Below, piece by piece: positions 12,927 through 28,217 of a stretch of 64,000 bases of DNA. This stretch comes from Blastocystis sp. Blastoise (lineage: Eukaryota; Sar; Bigyra; Opalinata; Blastocystidae): positions 496,001 through 560,000 of the forward strand of contig JBBPEB010000007.1 in assembly GCA_039096225.1 (NCBI GenBank), written 5' to 3'. The notes under the pieces were generated by a model that was given only the letters and a program-made list of their open reading frames with translations, was not told the DNA's origin and made no database searches. Numbering within the stretch: the stretch's first letter is position 1; each line of letters starts with the position of its first letter. Position numbers and translations under genes: made by a program.

Positions 12927-14199
12927 TTACATGGATAACAATGGTTTTCCTAAAAGTACAATATCATTCTCTAGAATGACTGTATTTATTATAGTTATTT
13001 CAGGTAAATGATTTCGAGTTTTATATTGATTATTTGATTGTATTTGTGTTTGAATCGAATTATAACCACCTACCTATAGAAATAGTATACTTTATTAGTT
13101 ATCAAAATAAGAGTTAAATAAGTATAATAAGAATAAAAGAATAGAAAATAAGATTGCTTATAAAAATATATATATAATAAAAAATATATATAATAAAAAA
13201 AACAAATAATAAAAGAACAAAACTTATATACATAAAAAGGTGCAATTGTAATAATAACAGTAGATATGAAATGAAAATAATGTTGAATAAAATAAGTAAT
13301 TATCTGTGCTCCGCCTTCAATAAATATACTACTACAAATACTCTTTATTTGCTCTATATATAATATATTAATAACTGATCATTTATATATAAGTAATTAT
13401 TATATAATGTATAGAGAAATAATAATATTCAGAAATGTCAACAGTACTTATATCCTATAAATTTATTTTAATAATTCAATATACTAAATCCATATAGAAT
13501 ATCTAAAGAATTAGAATTTATATCTTTAGGACATTCTATAATCATAATATTCAGTAAGAGTAATTGAGACATTCTTTCTTGTTTTCCTTCAAAGTCTATA
13601 GATATATTATAGTATTATTTATAAACATATTATTTATATTAGTATAATCATAAATAGAATTGTAATTTATAAATATATAATTAATATATATATATATATC
13701 TTTACAATAACATATATATATATACCTTCTTGTTGACAAAATAAAATACATTGTTTATGAAGATTTGAATCTAATACTTTTGATGTTAAAGGTATGGATA
13801 AATGAGAATCAATAATTATAGGAATAGGATTGGAACCTAGTTTTATATATTATTATAATATATATATTACATATCTTAAAAGATATAAATACATATTTCA
13901 AAAAAACAAAGACAAACAAACAAAATATAATTACCTTCTACATATCGACAAGTTAATGAAGGATTATCACTTTTAATTGTGTTGATTCCAACAACTATGC
14001 CTTGATGAATTGTCCTTAGAAAATGCGTTAATTTCATAGAAAGAGAAGAACTAATTAGTAATTGGGAACTATTCCTAGAAGATATACTTCCATCAAGACT
14101 CTGAGCATAGGAAAGTGTCAATAAGGGAAGATCAGAAAATGGTTGAACATTGTGAATATACTCACTAATACTGTTCACCATATTTGTATACGAATCCAT
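12927..14199 (-). CDS. RIB7: 2,5-diamino-6-ribosylamino-pyrimidinone 5'-phosphate reductase
   Basis: Riboflavin synthesis: reduces the ribosyl side chain of the pyrimidine intermediate with NADPH, in the cytosol. The ATG at 14199 (MDSYTNMVNSISEYIHN) is the only Met in that open frame. Domain features in order: LPLLTLSYAQSLDGSISSRN (the RibD_C SLDG motif), GIVVGINTIKSDNPSLTCRY (DNPxLT motif), then PIPIIIDSHLSIPLTSKVL. After further introns come SSIFIEGGAQIITYFIQ (EGG motif) and VIITIAPFYV. The C-terminal exon encodes GGYNSIQTQ and ends VLLGKPLLSM-TAA at 12927. An intron of ~130 bases (13340s-13480) joins in frame as GFK-QIKS. No deaminase domain is present, so this is the stand-alone fungal/archaeal arrangement, not bacterial bifunctional RibD. 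It is divergent from the cyclophilin gene, with 291 bases between starts. Confidence 0.85.
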
Positions 14200-14490
14200 T
14201 GCAAATTTTTCTGTACAAGAAACAAATGTATATGAAAATTGATCTCTTTTTAGCTTCACGAACTTAGAATCACTTAATTATCTTCAGATATACTATAGTT
14301 ATAGTCTGAAAGAAGCTCTAATCTAATATAAACGAATTAATAATTTGTGTTTGTTATTTCATGGAAAAATATATTTTTAAAAGCAATTTATGTTCTTTAA
14401 TCGCAAATCTGACTCTTCCCCAGTTTCTCTGAAATAATGAACATTTCTTTCATTTTTCGCATTTATTTTTAATATTCTGTGTATCTAATC
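14200..14490. promoter_or_regulatory. Divergent promoter region, RIB7 / cyclophilin
   Basis: 291 bases separate the two start codons. The region is AT-rich, with a CT-rich patch (~14411-14430) close to the cyclophilin start. No specific box was identified; the promoter role follows from the gene arrangement. Confidence 0.5.
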
Positions 14491-15448
14491 ATGTTCGCTA
14501 AGATTCTTGCTCGTCCTCTCGCTACTACCATTAGTGGTTTTAATGCTGTTCGTACTTTTGCTACTGTTGTAGCTAATCCTGTTGTTTTTATGGATTTTGC
14601 TGCTGATAATAAACCTCTTGGCAGAATTACCTTCGAATTATATTCTAACGTTGTTCCTAAGACTGCTGAAAACTTCAGATGCCTCTGCACTGGAGAAAAG
14701 GGTATGGGACAATCTGGTAAACCTCTTCATTATAAGGGAAGCAAATTACATAGAATTATTCCCGAATTCATGTGTCAAGGATATATATTTATTTGTTTTC
14801 TAGTCTCCTCATTATGATCTCAACTAGTATTTATCATTAAACTATATATTTCTACTCTATATATTTATTTAGGGTGGTGATTTCACTCACGGAAATGGTC
14901 GTGGAGGTGAATCTATTTATGGTGCTAGATTTGCTGATGAAAACTTCAAATTACGTCATTCTGGTCCTGGTTTATTATCTATGGCTAATTGTGGTCCTAA
15001 CACCAATGGTTCTCAAGTATATCTTCTATTTTTTTTATTAATTATTTATTTTATAAAGAATATATTAGTATTTTGTAATAATATAATAATAATTATTATT
15101 ATTCTTATATATATATATATATATTATACTCCTCTATCAATATAAAATTTTATTTATATAGTTCTTTATTACTACTGTTCCTTGTCCTTGGTTAGATGGT
15201 CATCATGTTGTCTTTGGTTCTGTTAAGAATGGCTTAGAAATCTTAGATCAACTTGAAAATCTTGGTAGTGAATCTGGAAAACCTATGTATATATATATAT
15301 ATATCTTACCTGTTTCTATATTTTTTATATGTCACTCTATTCTTCTACTACATTTTTATTTAAAAGTATTTCTATGATAAATATACTTTATTGTTTTCTA
15401 TATAGTAAAGAAGTTGTCATTACTGACTGTGGTGAAATCAAAAATTAA
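14491..15448 (+). CDS. Cyclophilin (peptidyl-prolyl isomerase), probable mitochondrial
   Basis: Peptidyl-prolyl cis-trans isomerase of ~190 residues. The N-terminal ~30 residues ([20 protein letters not shown], then RTFATVVAN) are Arg/Ala/Ser-rich without acids, a typical mitochondrial presequence. The cyclophilin core follows: [84 protein letters not shown] and [11 protein letters not shown]. It has the catalytic Arg (HRIIPEF), the FFITT motif and the cyclosporin-contact Trp. It ends [14 protein letters not shown]. Three introns are traced. Introns 2 and 3 are GT-AG. Intron 1 would have to start GGATAT or GATATA to keep the invariant MCQGGDF. The nearest GT donor (CTA/GTCTCC, ~14806) stays in frame but inserts seven residues into that motif. 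Confidence 0.92.
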
Positions 15449-15844
15449 TCTCAGTTAAAGTCATCAAAACTTTAGTGATTTCGAATTAATTATCAAATTT
15501 TTTTGTTTTTATTTTGTTCTGTGCATTTAACATTAGTTATCTTATTCAAATAATTATTTTAAAATGAATGCATTTCTTTCAATATTCTAAAAAAACAGAA
15601 AAAAAAATATTTAAAAAAAAAAACAGAAAAAGAGCCAGATCGATTTAGGAAGAAAAAACAGCGTTGTGTTTGATAATAATCATGATTAACGATCGAATAT
15701 TCAAAAAAATATGTAAAAACTTTTTTGAAAAGATTTTTTGATATATCGATCAACTTTAGTGAATCAAACAACACAAAAAATATTTGTACTTTATAGAGAG
15801 TTTACTTAGAATATATAAGCATTATAAAATTTTCAAAAGGGACA
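15449..15844. other. Intergenic between cyclophilin and the TBC gene
   Basis: AT-rich, with an A-rich tract (~15595-15660). No gene is seen. It should hold the cyclophilin 3' end and the TBC-gene promoter. Confidence 0.5.
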
Positions 15845-17870
15845 ATGAGTGAATTTCTTGTTTCTCATCGTTGCTGTCGATTGATGGATCACATATCTGC
15901 TGTGGATGTCATGAATGTAAGACTCTGAATAATGATAATCTTATTCTTTTATAGCCAGAAAATAATGTTCGTGGTCTAATTGTCGGTGCTAAAGAAAACA
16001 AAGGAAAGATTGAGATGTATTACGTGAAACCAGAGAGTTCAGAAACGGTGAGAGAAGTTCCGTATCTCAACTGTGATTTATGTTCGGTTTCTTATAATTC
16101 TTTGTTGAAACGAGGTATTTGTGAATTCATTTTTTTTATAAACCTTAAATGATATATAGCGGAACAATATCCATTTACTCCTTTATTTCCTCGATATTCT
16201 GATTTAAAGTACTTTTATGCTTTACGAGTATGTTTTTTTTTTAATATTTATATATTTATTTATATTTATTTATTTATTTCATGCTTCATAAATATATATA
16301 TATCTATAGAATGATTTATCTAAATCAATGTTACGTCGTAAATTATGGTATAATTTAATATTTCGTTATAGTGACCGTTTGGTGAATCATCAGGAAAAAG
16401 GGAAAGAACGAGATTATAAAGATATTATCAGATTAGCAAAATATGAAATTCCAAAGGAAATCAGATGTATTGTTTGGGTGAGATGTTTAAGTATATATAT
16501 ATATTTATTATATTACTATTATTTTTTTTTAATAAAATAATTTTTTTTTTGTGTTTTTTAAAAAATTATTTGTATATTATTATAGAGTAATATTTTTCTA
16601 TTATAATATATATTGTAATTACATTTTTTATTTATATATATATAATAAAATAACTTTATAATTATAACTATTCTTTAAAAATTTAGATGTAACAATGTTT
16701 TACAGAGCTGGTTATTATCAAGAATTATTAAGCCAATTTCAGACGGTACCTTCAAAGATTAAGCAAGTTATTGACGCAGATGTTCTTCGAACTTCTTCAT
16801 TACAAAACTGGACTGAATCTTATATTATATCCTTAAAAAACGTTCTTGTATATATTTATTATTATTATTTTATTTATAAATTTTTCTTTTCCTCTATATT
16901 TAAATATCTTTAACTAATATATATATATATATTATAGTTAGCCTTTTGTGTTCATAACCCCTCAATAGCTTATTGTCAAGGTTTAAATTCAGTAGGAGCA
17001 TTATTATTGAATGTATTTGATGAAGAAGAAGCTTTCTGGGTGTATACAGTTGTATATATATATATATATATATATATCATATATATATTATTTAATTATA
17101 AGAATTCTTTTAATTTACTTACAAAAATATATTTTAAATTATTATATATTTATAGATTCTCTTATATTATAAAATTATATATATAGTTAATAGAGAGATT
17201 TCTTCCTTCTGATTATTATAATACTTTAGCAGGTGCATTTACAGATCAACATATAATATCTTCTTTATTAACTACTTTAGATACTTCTTTATGTAATTAT
17301 ATAGAAAGTTTAGGTGGAAATGTACATGAAATATTATTCCCTGTATTAAAATGGTTATTAACGCTATTTTCTTCATCTTTTCCTGAATATTTTACATTAA
17401 GAGTTTGGGATATTATTATATTATTAGGAGAACATCTTACTTTATTAATAGCTTTATCTTTAATAACTGTGTTTCGAGAGAAACTATTTGAGTGCCGTGA
17501 TATAGGTTCTCTTTTAAATACAATGGAATCATTTCCTTCTTTTGTTGATAAAAAGAATATTTCAGATATTATTAAATATACATTTATCTATTTCAAACAA
17601 ATTAATATGTATATATATAGTAGAATGATTTATTTTTATTATAATTAATTTGTGAATATATATTATTTTTTTTTAATTCATATTTATTATATTATTGATC
17701 TATGTATATTATATATATATATATATAGAGATGATATTCAACAATTACGTCGATCCTTACGTCCTCAAATGGAAGAAATGTTATCTATACCTCAATATAT
17801 AAATGAGGATGAAAATGATACTGTAAATGTTGATAATAATAATAATAATAATGTTAATGATAATGTTAAT

Positions 17871-17910
<40 letters not shown>

Positions 17911-18891
17911 CTGATATACCTTTTACTAATAGTGATCCAAGTATATCTACTGAAAATGGTGATTCAGGATATGATTATGAACAAGGAAGTTCTGAAAAGA
18001 ATAGTGATTTATTACAAATAGAAGAAGAAGATGAAGAAGATAAAAATTTAGATATTCATGAATTATTAAAGAAATATCGAAATAAAAAGAATAATGAGAA
18101 TAATAATAGGACTTATGTTGTTATTGAAGATTTAAATAAACCTATTCCTAATTATAGTAATTATTCAAGAAATATCAATAATCCCTCTATTAGTAATAGT
18201 CATATTTATGATTCTACAGATAATAATATTATTGATAATAATAATAAAGAAAATAAAGATAATAATAATAAAGAAAATAAAGATAATAATATCAATAATA
18301 ATATATCAACTCAATACATTTCTCATTCTTATATGAATAATCGTCACAATTCAGATACATTATCGATTTCTTCTTTAGATTCGGATTCATTACGAATGAC
18401 ACGTGCTTCTCTTCAATCTGATGATATTTATAGTGATGAGAATTCTTCTATTAATATTAATATTCAAAATGATTCATTAAAACAAAATTTATTACCTTTA
18501 CAAAAACGAATATCTCATGACTTTAGTATTACTAAACAAATTAACTTTAATGCTATTACAAAATTTGTATTATCCACTATTAATGTTAATTTATTACCTG
18601 CTTCTACTATTCAAAACATTCCAGAAAGACATGTCTTTCAGAGAGATGAAGTATATAGATATTATAAAATAATATAATATAAATATTTTATAATATAATA
18701 TAATATAATATAATATAATATAATATATATAATATAAATTATTTTATAAAATCAATCATCTTATTTTCTTAATAATAATATATATCTTTTTACAATATAT
18801 TTCTCTTTAGAATGACAAAGATGGATTATTATTAGATTCTGGAAAACATATACATCTTATTGAAAATCATTTCTCTGTAAAAAATAACTAG
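15845..18891 (+). CDS. TBC domain Rab GTPase-activating protein
   Basis: Stimulates GTP hydrolysis by a Rab GTPase on membranes. The start MSEFLVSHRCCRLMDHIS at 15845 leads to a TAG at 18891. The TBC domain spans ~16420-17600. It begins YEIPKEIRCIVWVRCL and joins across an intron to FYRAGYYQELL. The arginine-finger motif is QVIDADVLRTSS (IxxDxxRT pattern). The glutamine-finger motif is IAYCQGLNSVGALLL (YxQ). Later conserved parts are LAGAFTDQHI, LFPVLKWLLTLF and LRVWDIIILLGEH. Both catalytic fingers are intact, so an active GAP is likely. The C-terminal ~300 residues (from ~17730) are low complexity: a poly-Asn run (17838-17910), an acidic patch and a repeated NNKENKDN unit (~18230-18300). 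About nine introns are traced. The target Rab cannot be told. Confidence 0.88.
17836..17912 (+). repeat. AAT/GTT repeat encoding poly-Asn
   Basis: A coding trinucleotide tract in the TBC gene, giving a mostly Asn run with Val and Asp. Here the coding strand carries AAT, whereas the long intronic arrays of this window usually carry ATT. Confidence 0.85.
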
Positions 18892-19357
18892 TATTATTTA
18901 TAATAATAAGAGTTGTTCTAATCTATTCTGTTCAATCACATACATGATGAATACACTCTTCATATATATATATATATACATTTTTATCTTTATCATTTTT
19001 TTCATTTTTTTCTTTTTTCTTTTTTCTTATATATATACATTTTTGTAGACTTTTGTCCTTTCCGATATAACTGTAAATATTCTTATTTATAGGGGTTTTT
19101 AATTCTATTTTATCGTATTTGCTGTAATAATAATATTTATATATAATTAATTTTTCAAGTTTCATATAATATTTTTTTTAACAATTATATATATAAATGT
19201 GTTAAAGTATTAATAATATCTTGCATCTATAGATTCATATGAATTGATTTAGTTTTATTTAAAATTGATATCCATAAATTTATTTTTAGAACAACAAACA
19301 TATTTCAAATACACTTGCACATATACATTTTTTTTATTTTTCATAACTATTCTATAT
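18892..19357. other. Convergent intergenic region
   Basis: Between the 3' ends of the TBC (+) and SANT (-) genes. AT-rich, with T-rich runs. No credible coding sequence. Confidence 0.5.
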
Positions 19358-20062
19358 TTATTCATTTACTAAAATGTTGTGTTTCCATAATTGCTTTTCA
19401 ATACCAATTTGTTTATTCTTCTCAAATTCCTATATTGATTTAAAAAAAATAATACATAGTTTATCAAACATATAAATACTTTCATAATATCATCTACATT
19501 TCCTTTCCAACCATTATATTTATCAATATTCTGAATACCCATTAATCTACACGTTTTTAAACGAATCTCTTCAATGTCCTAAAGAATAATATAATTATGT
19601 GAAACAGAATAAATCAAAAAATATCAAATGTTATATAAAATATATAGAATTTAAATTCATTAGAATAGTAAAAGAAAAATAGAAAACAAAAGCTAAAAAA
19701 ATAAATCAGAATGTATACCCATTCAGATAAGAAATCTCGACGAATAAGCTCCCATTCACCAATTCCATATTTCTTAATTCCATCAATAAGAAGATATTCT
19801 TCTTCCATAGTCCATGTTCTTAATTTCTGTAAGTAGAAATACGTGAATGAATCAAGAAAAACAGTAATAATCAAAATATTTAAAAAGAAATATGTATAAA
19901 AATATATAGCTTTATGTTATTTCATAAGAATATGTCTAAAGGATATTTCATTCGTAAATTTGCATCTTCATCGATCATATCTTTTTTGCAAAATTCTCTT
20001 CTTAAAGCTTTTATAAGTTCAAGACGTTTTGGTTCAGGAGCTTCATCTTTATATATATCCAT
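19358..20062 (-). CDS. Small SANT/Myb-domain protein
   Basis: Exon 1 (ATG at 20062) encodes MDIYKDEAPEPKRLELIKAL then RREFCKKDMIDEDANLRMK. Exon 2 carries a SANT/Myb repeat with the three spaced aromatic residues (RTWTMEEEYLLIDGIKKYG, then IGEWELIRRDFLSEW). Exons 3 and 4 encode DIEEIRLKTCRLMGIQNIDK, YNGWKGNVDDIMK and EFEKNKQIGIEKQLWKHNIL, ending VNE-TAA at 19358. The protein is ~150 residues. SANT folds bind DNA or histone tails. The C-terminal stretch looks conserved in style (Trp, Gly, basic) but I cannot name it. Introns 2 and 3 are GT-AG. Between exons 1 and 2 (19862-19990) there is no GT dinucleotide on the transcribed strand, so that junction is unresolved. It is divergent from Nup93. 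Confidence 0.7.
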
Positions 20063-20294
20063 TTATAATATTAGAGAAGAGTTTATATATATTTATTCTA
20101 TGTAATACTATGAAATTATAAAGACCGCTTTAAACTTTGAAAAAAAATACCGCAATTATTTCCAAAAAAAATATTTTGTTTTTGTCATTCTTTTTCCCCG
20201 TGGTTAAAAAATAGAATAGCCTTTTTTTTTCGTTACTACAGGAATCAAGCTTTTTATATTTCTTTTGATCAAATACTCGAAAAGTAGTTCAACC
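20063..20294. promoter_or_regulatory. Divergent promoter region, SANT gene / Nup93
   Basis: 232 bases between start codons, with T-runs and a CCGTGGTTA site at 20198-20206, one of the recurring G+C-rich motifs. The promoter role is inferred from gene orientation. Confidence 0.5.
20198..20206 (+). promoter_or_regulatory. CCGYGRTTA motif in a divergent promoter
   Basis: CCGTGGTTA lies 97 bases before the Nup93 start and 136 bases before the SANT-gene start. It belongs to a recurring motif family of this window; a regulatory role is a guess. Confidence 0.3.
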
Positions 20295-24333
<4,039 letters not shown>

Positions 24334-24994
24334 GTCAATTCTATATATATAAATCATTGTTTATTATATTTATTTTTTGTTTGTTTATTGATTTATTTTA
24401 TATCGTTCACTTTTAAATACTCTATTCAAGTTCTATGTTGACTTCTTCTTTTTTATATAAAACTAATAACTTAACACAAGAAGAAACACTTTCAATGGCA
24501 TAGATGGACTTTCACTTAACTTTAATATAAATCGCAAATGAATACAATTTCACTTTAAAAAAAAAAATTAATTATCTTCACAGAACACGATAATTTCTTT
24601 AAAAAACAATATGTTATTTTAGTAAATACATCATATATATATTTCATACAATTTACAAGTCTAGAATCTCAGTAGATTATACATTTATTAAATAAAAATT
24701 GATATGTTTCTCTGAACAGAAACTCAACTAGATACATGATTCTCTAAACTTCTCATATTGTGGAAAAATTCAAATTCAAGTTGAAAAAGAAAAAAAAACC
24801 AAGGAAAAGAAATTTGTAATACAGTTTATTTGAATATTGATTGGTCATATTCGGTTATTAATAACAAAGAGCCAGTCTTTCTTTTGTTATGATTTTTACT
24901 TTTTTTTAAATAGGGTTTTAAGTCATATTTCATTTGATTAAAACCAAATAAATACTAATAATCTATTCTTAAATCATAATTAAAAGTACATAAA
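24334..24994. other. Intergenic between Nup93 and a small mitochondrial-type gene
   Basis: AT-rich, with a TTTTTTGTTTGTTTATTG stretch just after the Nup93 stop and A-runs further on. No gene is seen. Confidence 0.5.
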
Positions 24995-25597
24995 ATGATG
25001 CAAATATCTAGAAGTGTTCCTGTTATGCAGCTTGCTGCTGCTCATGCCATTCGTGCCTCTCCTATTCTTATACAGAAGAGAACGATGATTCTTGGTTTTG
25101 CTCTTAAGACTGCTATTGGTATATAGTTTATTTCATATATTTCGTTTTTCTTTTTCTTTTTCTTTCGTCATTTTATTATTGTCTGTTTATTGATCTTACT
25201 GCAATATCTACGGGTGCCTCTGCTGTTCGTAGAATGACTGGGTTTGAGTATATTTTTCGAAATCAATATACAATACATTTTTCACTAATGAATTTCTGTT
25301 TATAGTTTCAAACCTTATGCTATGAATTTGAAAGATAATAACTTACGTAATTTCTCATTAGGATTTCTCTTTTATGGTGAGAAATGGGCTGATTTCTTTG
25401 TAAAACAATGGGAAAGATGCACTTTAAAATGTAAAAATGAAAATAGAGACAAGTACAATGAGTACCAGAAGAGATATGATGAATATCAAAGAAAGTATGA
25501 TAATAAATATCATCAATACTCTGATGAATTTGAACGATATAAACAAGCTAAGAATTATGATTCCAGCAAACATATGTACCCTGATAAATACGAATAA
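24995..25597 (+). CDS. Small mitochondrial-type protein of unknown function
   Basis: Exon 1 (ATG at 24995) encodes MMQISRSVPVMQLAAAHAIR, then ASPILIQKRTMILGFALKT, an Arg/Ala-rich presequence-like stretch with no acidic residue. A middle exon encodes STGASAVRRMTGF. The last exon (~25306-25597) encodes FKPYAMNLKDNNLRNFSLGF, FYGEKWADFFVKQWERC and a highly charged Tyr/Lys/Asp-rich tail ending SSKHMYPDKYE-TAA. The tail has a loose YxEYQxxYDEYQxKYD periodicity. Size is ~150 residues. I do not recognise the family; a small inner-membrane complex subunit is one guess from the presequence alone. Intron 2 is GT-AG and joins in frame (GFD-FKP). Intron 1 starts GTATATAG but no AG precedes the in-frame part of exon 2, so its acceptor is unresolved. 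Confidence 0.65.
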
Positions 25598-26456
25598 AAT
25601 ATTTATCTTTTTGTTCATTTTATGCATATTTTTAAACGAATAAAAAATATGGTCTTGTTTTTTTTTGTTTTATATCCCTAATGGATATCACTTCTTTCTT
25701 ATTATTATTCTTATGAACAAGAATAAGCTTTGTTTTTCTTATCTTGTCAATCTTCTTCAAATTGTTTGGTTTTTCAGTTATTCATAATTATTTTTATTAA
25801 TTTAATTATTCATTATCTTCTCAATAAATTAGTGCTATTGAGACTTAACTTGTAATATGATATTAGAGTTATTATTGATAATTCACCAATATTTCCTTGA
25901 TTTAAGATCTTTAAGTTTTTTTCATTGCTTGTTCAACATATAGGAAGTAATCTTTTAGAAACAATCTATCTATTGATCTTAAAACAATATATACATTCTT
26001 TAAAACGGCATTACTATAGAGATTATCCATGCAAATAATAAAAAAAATTCGTTTTTTTGATTCATGAAATACTTCACATGCTATTGATTCAGACACAAAA
26101 GACTATTCACGGTTATTTCCGTAGAGATAACGCTAATTTCGTTTTTCCCATAGAAATAAATGATACAAGTGTAGAAAATAAAATATTTATGAACTGAATA
26201 TATGAAAAGAATCAGCCAATATTTCATGCGTAACTTTCTAAATAGGATGTATATATTTAATATAGATCCTATAATCTCTCATTAATTAGGTGAATCCTTA
26301 TAGAATAAAATATATTTAATGAGATTAGTCCTTATAATAATCTCAAAAAATGTCAGATATTATCAGCCATTCATTATACAAATAGGAAAAACTTCTTTAA
26401 ATTTTATAATGGATACGAAATCATTTTTTATTTTATTATTTAAGAGATTTTGAGAA
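25598..26456. other. Intergenic, 859 bases
   Basis: No supported gene. A 61-codon minus-strand open frame (25911-26096) starts at GTG and shows no family resemblance. AT-rich; includes a locally repeated 'cctataatctc / ccttataataatctc' pattern at 26269-26345. Should include the promoter of the MFS gene. Confidence 0.5.
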
Positions 26457-27984
26457 ATGTTATCGTTACAACTGTTTATTGTATTTGCTACGGTGACCAT
26501 TGATTCTTTTGGGATGTCTCTTGTGATGTCAATTATTCCTTTTTTTTCCGAGCAAGTAGGAGGTACTGGATTTGAGATGGGGATGTTTTATACGGCGTAT
26601 TCAGTGACGCAAATGCTAAGTAAGGATATTTGTATATTATTTTGTGTGTGATTGTGTTGTGTTAGGTGTATATTTTATGGGTTCTTGGTCGGATAAGTAT
26701 GGGAGAAAATTGTTTTTGATTCTTTCTTTATTTGGGTCGTTTTCAGGTATGTTTATATGAGTTTCGGAGTGTATTTCATGGAATTTAGGTCCTATATTAC
26801 AAGCATTTTCTAATTCTATGCTTATGATGAATATTCTAAGAGCTTATACTGGATTATTAGCAGGTAGTATGACACTAGGACAGGCATCCATTGCTGATTT
26901 ATTCACTCCTGAGAAAAGAGGAACTTATTTTAGTTATCTTCTTGGTATAGGTTCATCAGCTTTTGTTGTTGGACCAGCTATTGGTGGAGCTTTAGGAGCA
27001 ATTATGTTACAAATGCCTTTGTATGTTGAAATATTGAAATATGTATATATAAATAACATAGTTGGGTTTCTGGAGCATGTGCTGGTGTTGTTTTCGTGAT
27101 GGCATTATTTTGTTTAAAGGAAACAAATGCAATTGTAATTCAAAAGAATGAATTAAAAGCTAAACAAAATGCACTTTTAAAGAAAACTGGATTATGTACA
27201 TTTATATATATATATATAATTATTATATATATATTTATTTTTAGCTGAAGAAGAAAGCAAAGAGCTAGACATTATTAAAGGACAATTAAATAAAATGAAT
27301 GCAAAAAGTATATAAGCTATTTTTTTCTTTATTATATTTATTTATTTATTTATTTATTTATTATTATATTTATGTTATTTATATATGTTATTTATTATAG
27401 AGACAAAGAAAGAAAAGAATGATGTAAAAATTAAATGGAATAAATATATGGTATATATAATTTTTTTTTTAAATTAATTCTTTATATAGATATTTTGGTT
27501 ATTCATTCGTTTTTTAAATGAATGTATTTCTGTTATCTATGCTAGTTAGTATGTATTCTATATTAATTCACGTTTATATTAACTATTATTATATAGTTAT
27601 GGTTTATATATTATTGCTACCATTAATGCTACGTCCTTACATTATAGGTATATATATATATATTATTATTATTATTATTATTCTATTCTATTATATATAT
27701 ATATAGTATTTACTTATGCTGTACAGGAACTGCAACAGTTCTCGTTCAATTATTAATATTCCCCTATTTAAAAGATAAACTTCATATTAGTGTTTGTATA
27801 TATATATGTTAATATGATTACGATATTTCTATCTTACTCTATTTATTTTATATATAGTATATCTTGGTATCTTAGGTGCAATTATTATGTGTATATATAT
27901 ATATAAAATAATATTCTAATTTTTTAAATTTATTTTATGTAAATTTTTGTAGAATTATAATATATAGTATTTTTGAATAGTCTA

Positions 27985-28019
<35 letters not shown>

Positions 28020-28154
28020 GTAGGAGGTACTGTATTAGCTACATTTGCTCCTTCCCCCTGGTATGCTGTTCTTTCAGGATTCGTTGTTTTTGGAGGATTC
28101 GCTTTTATTAGTCCTACTTCTGTTATTGTTTTATCTGTATGTATTACAAAAGGC

Positions 28155-28217
<63 letters not shown>

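Noticed and set aside
25911-26096. 61-codon minus-strand frame
   Set aside because: GTG start, no family resemblance and no neighbouring exon to join.
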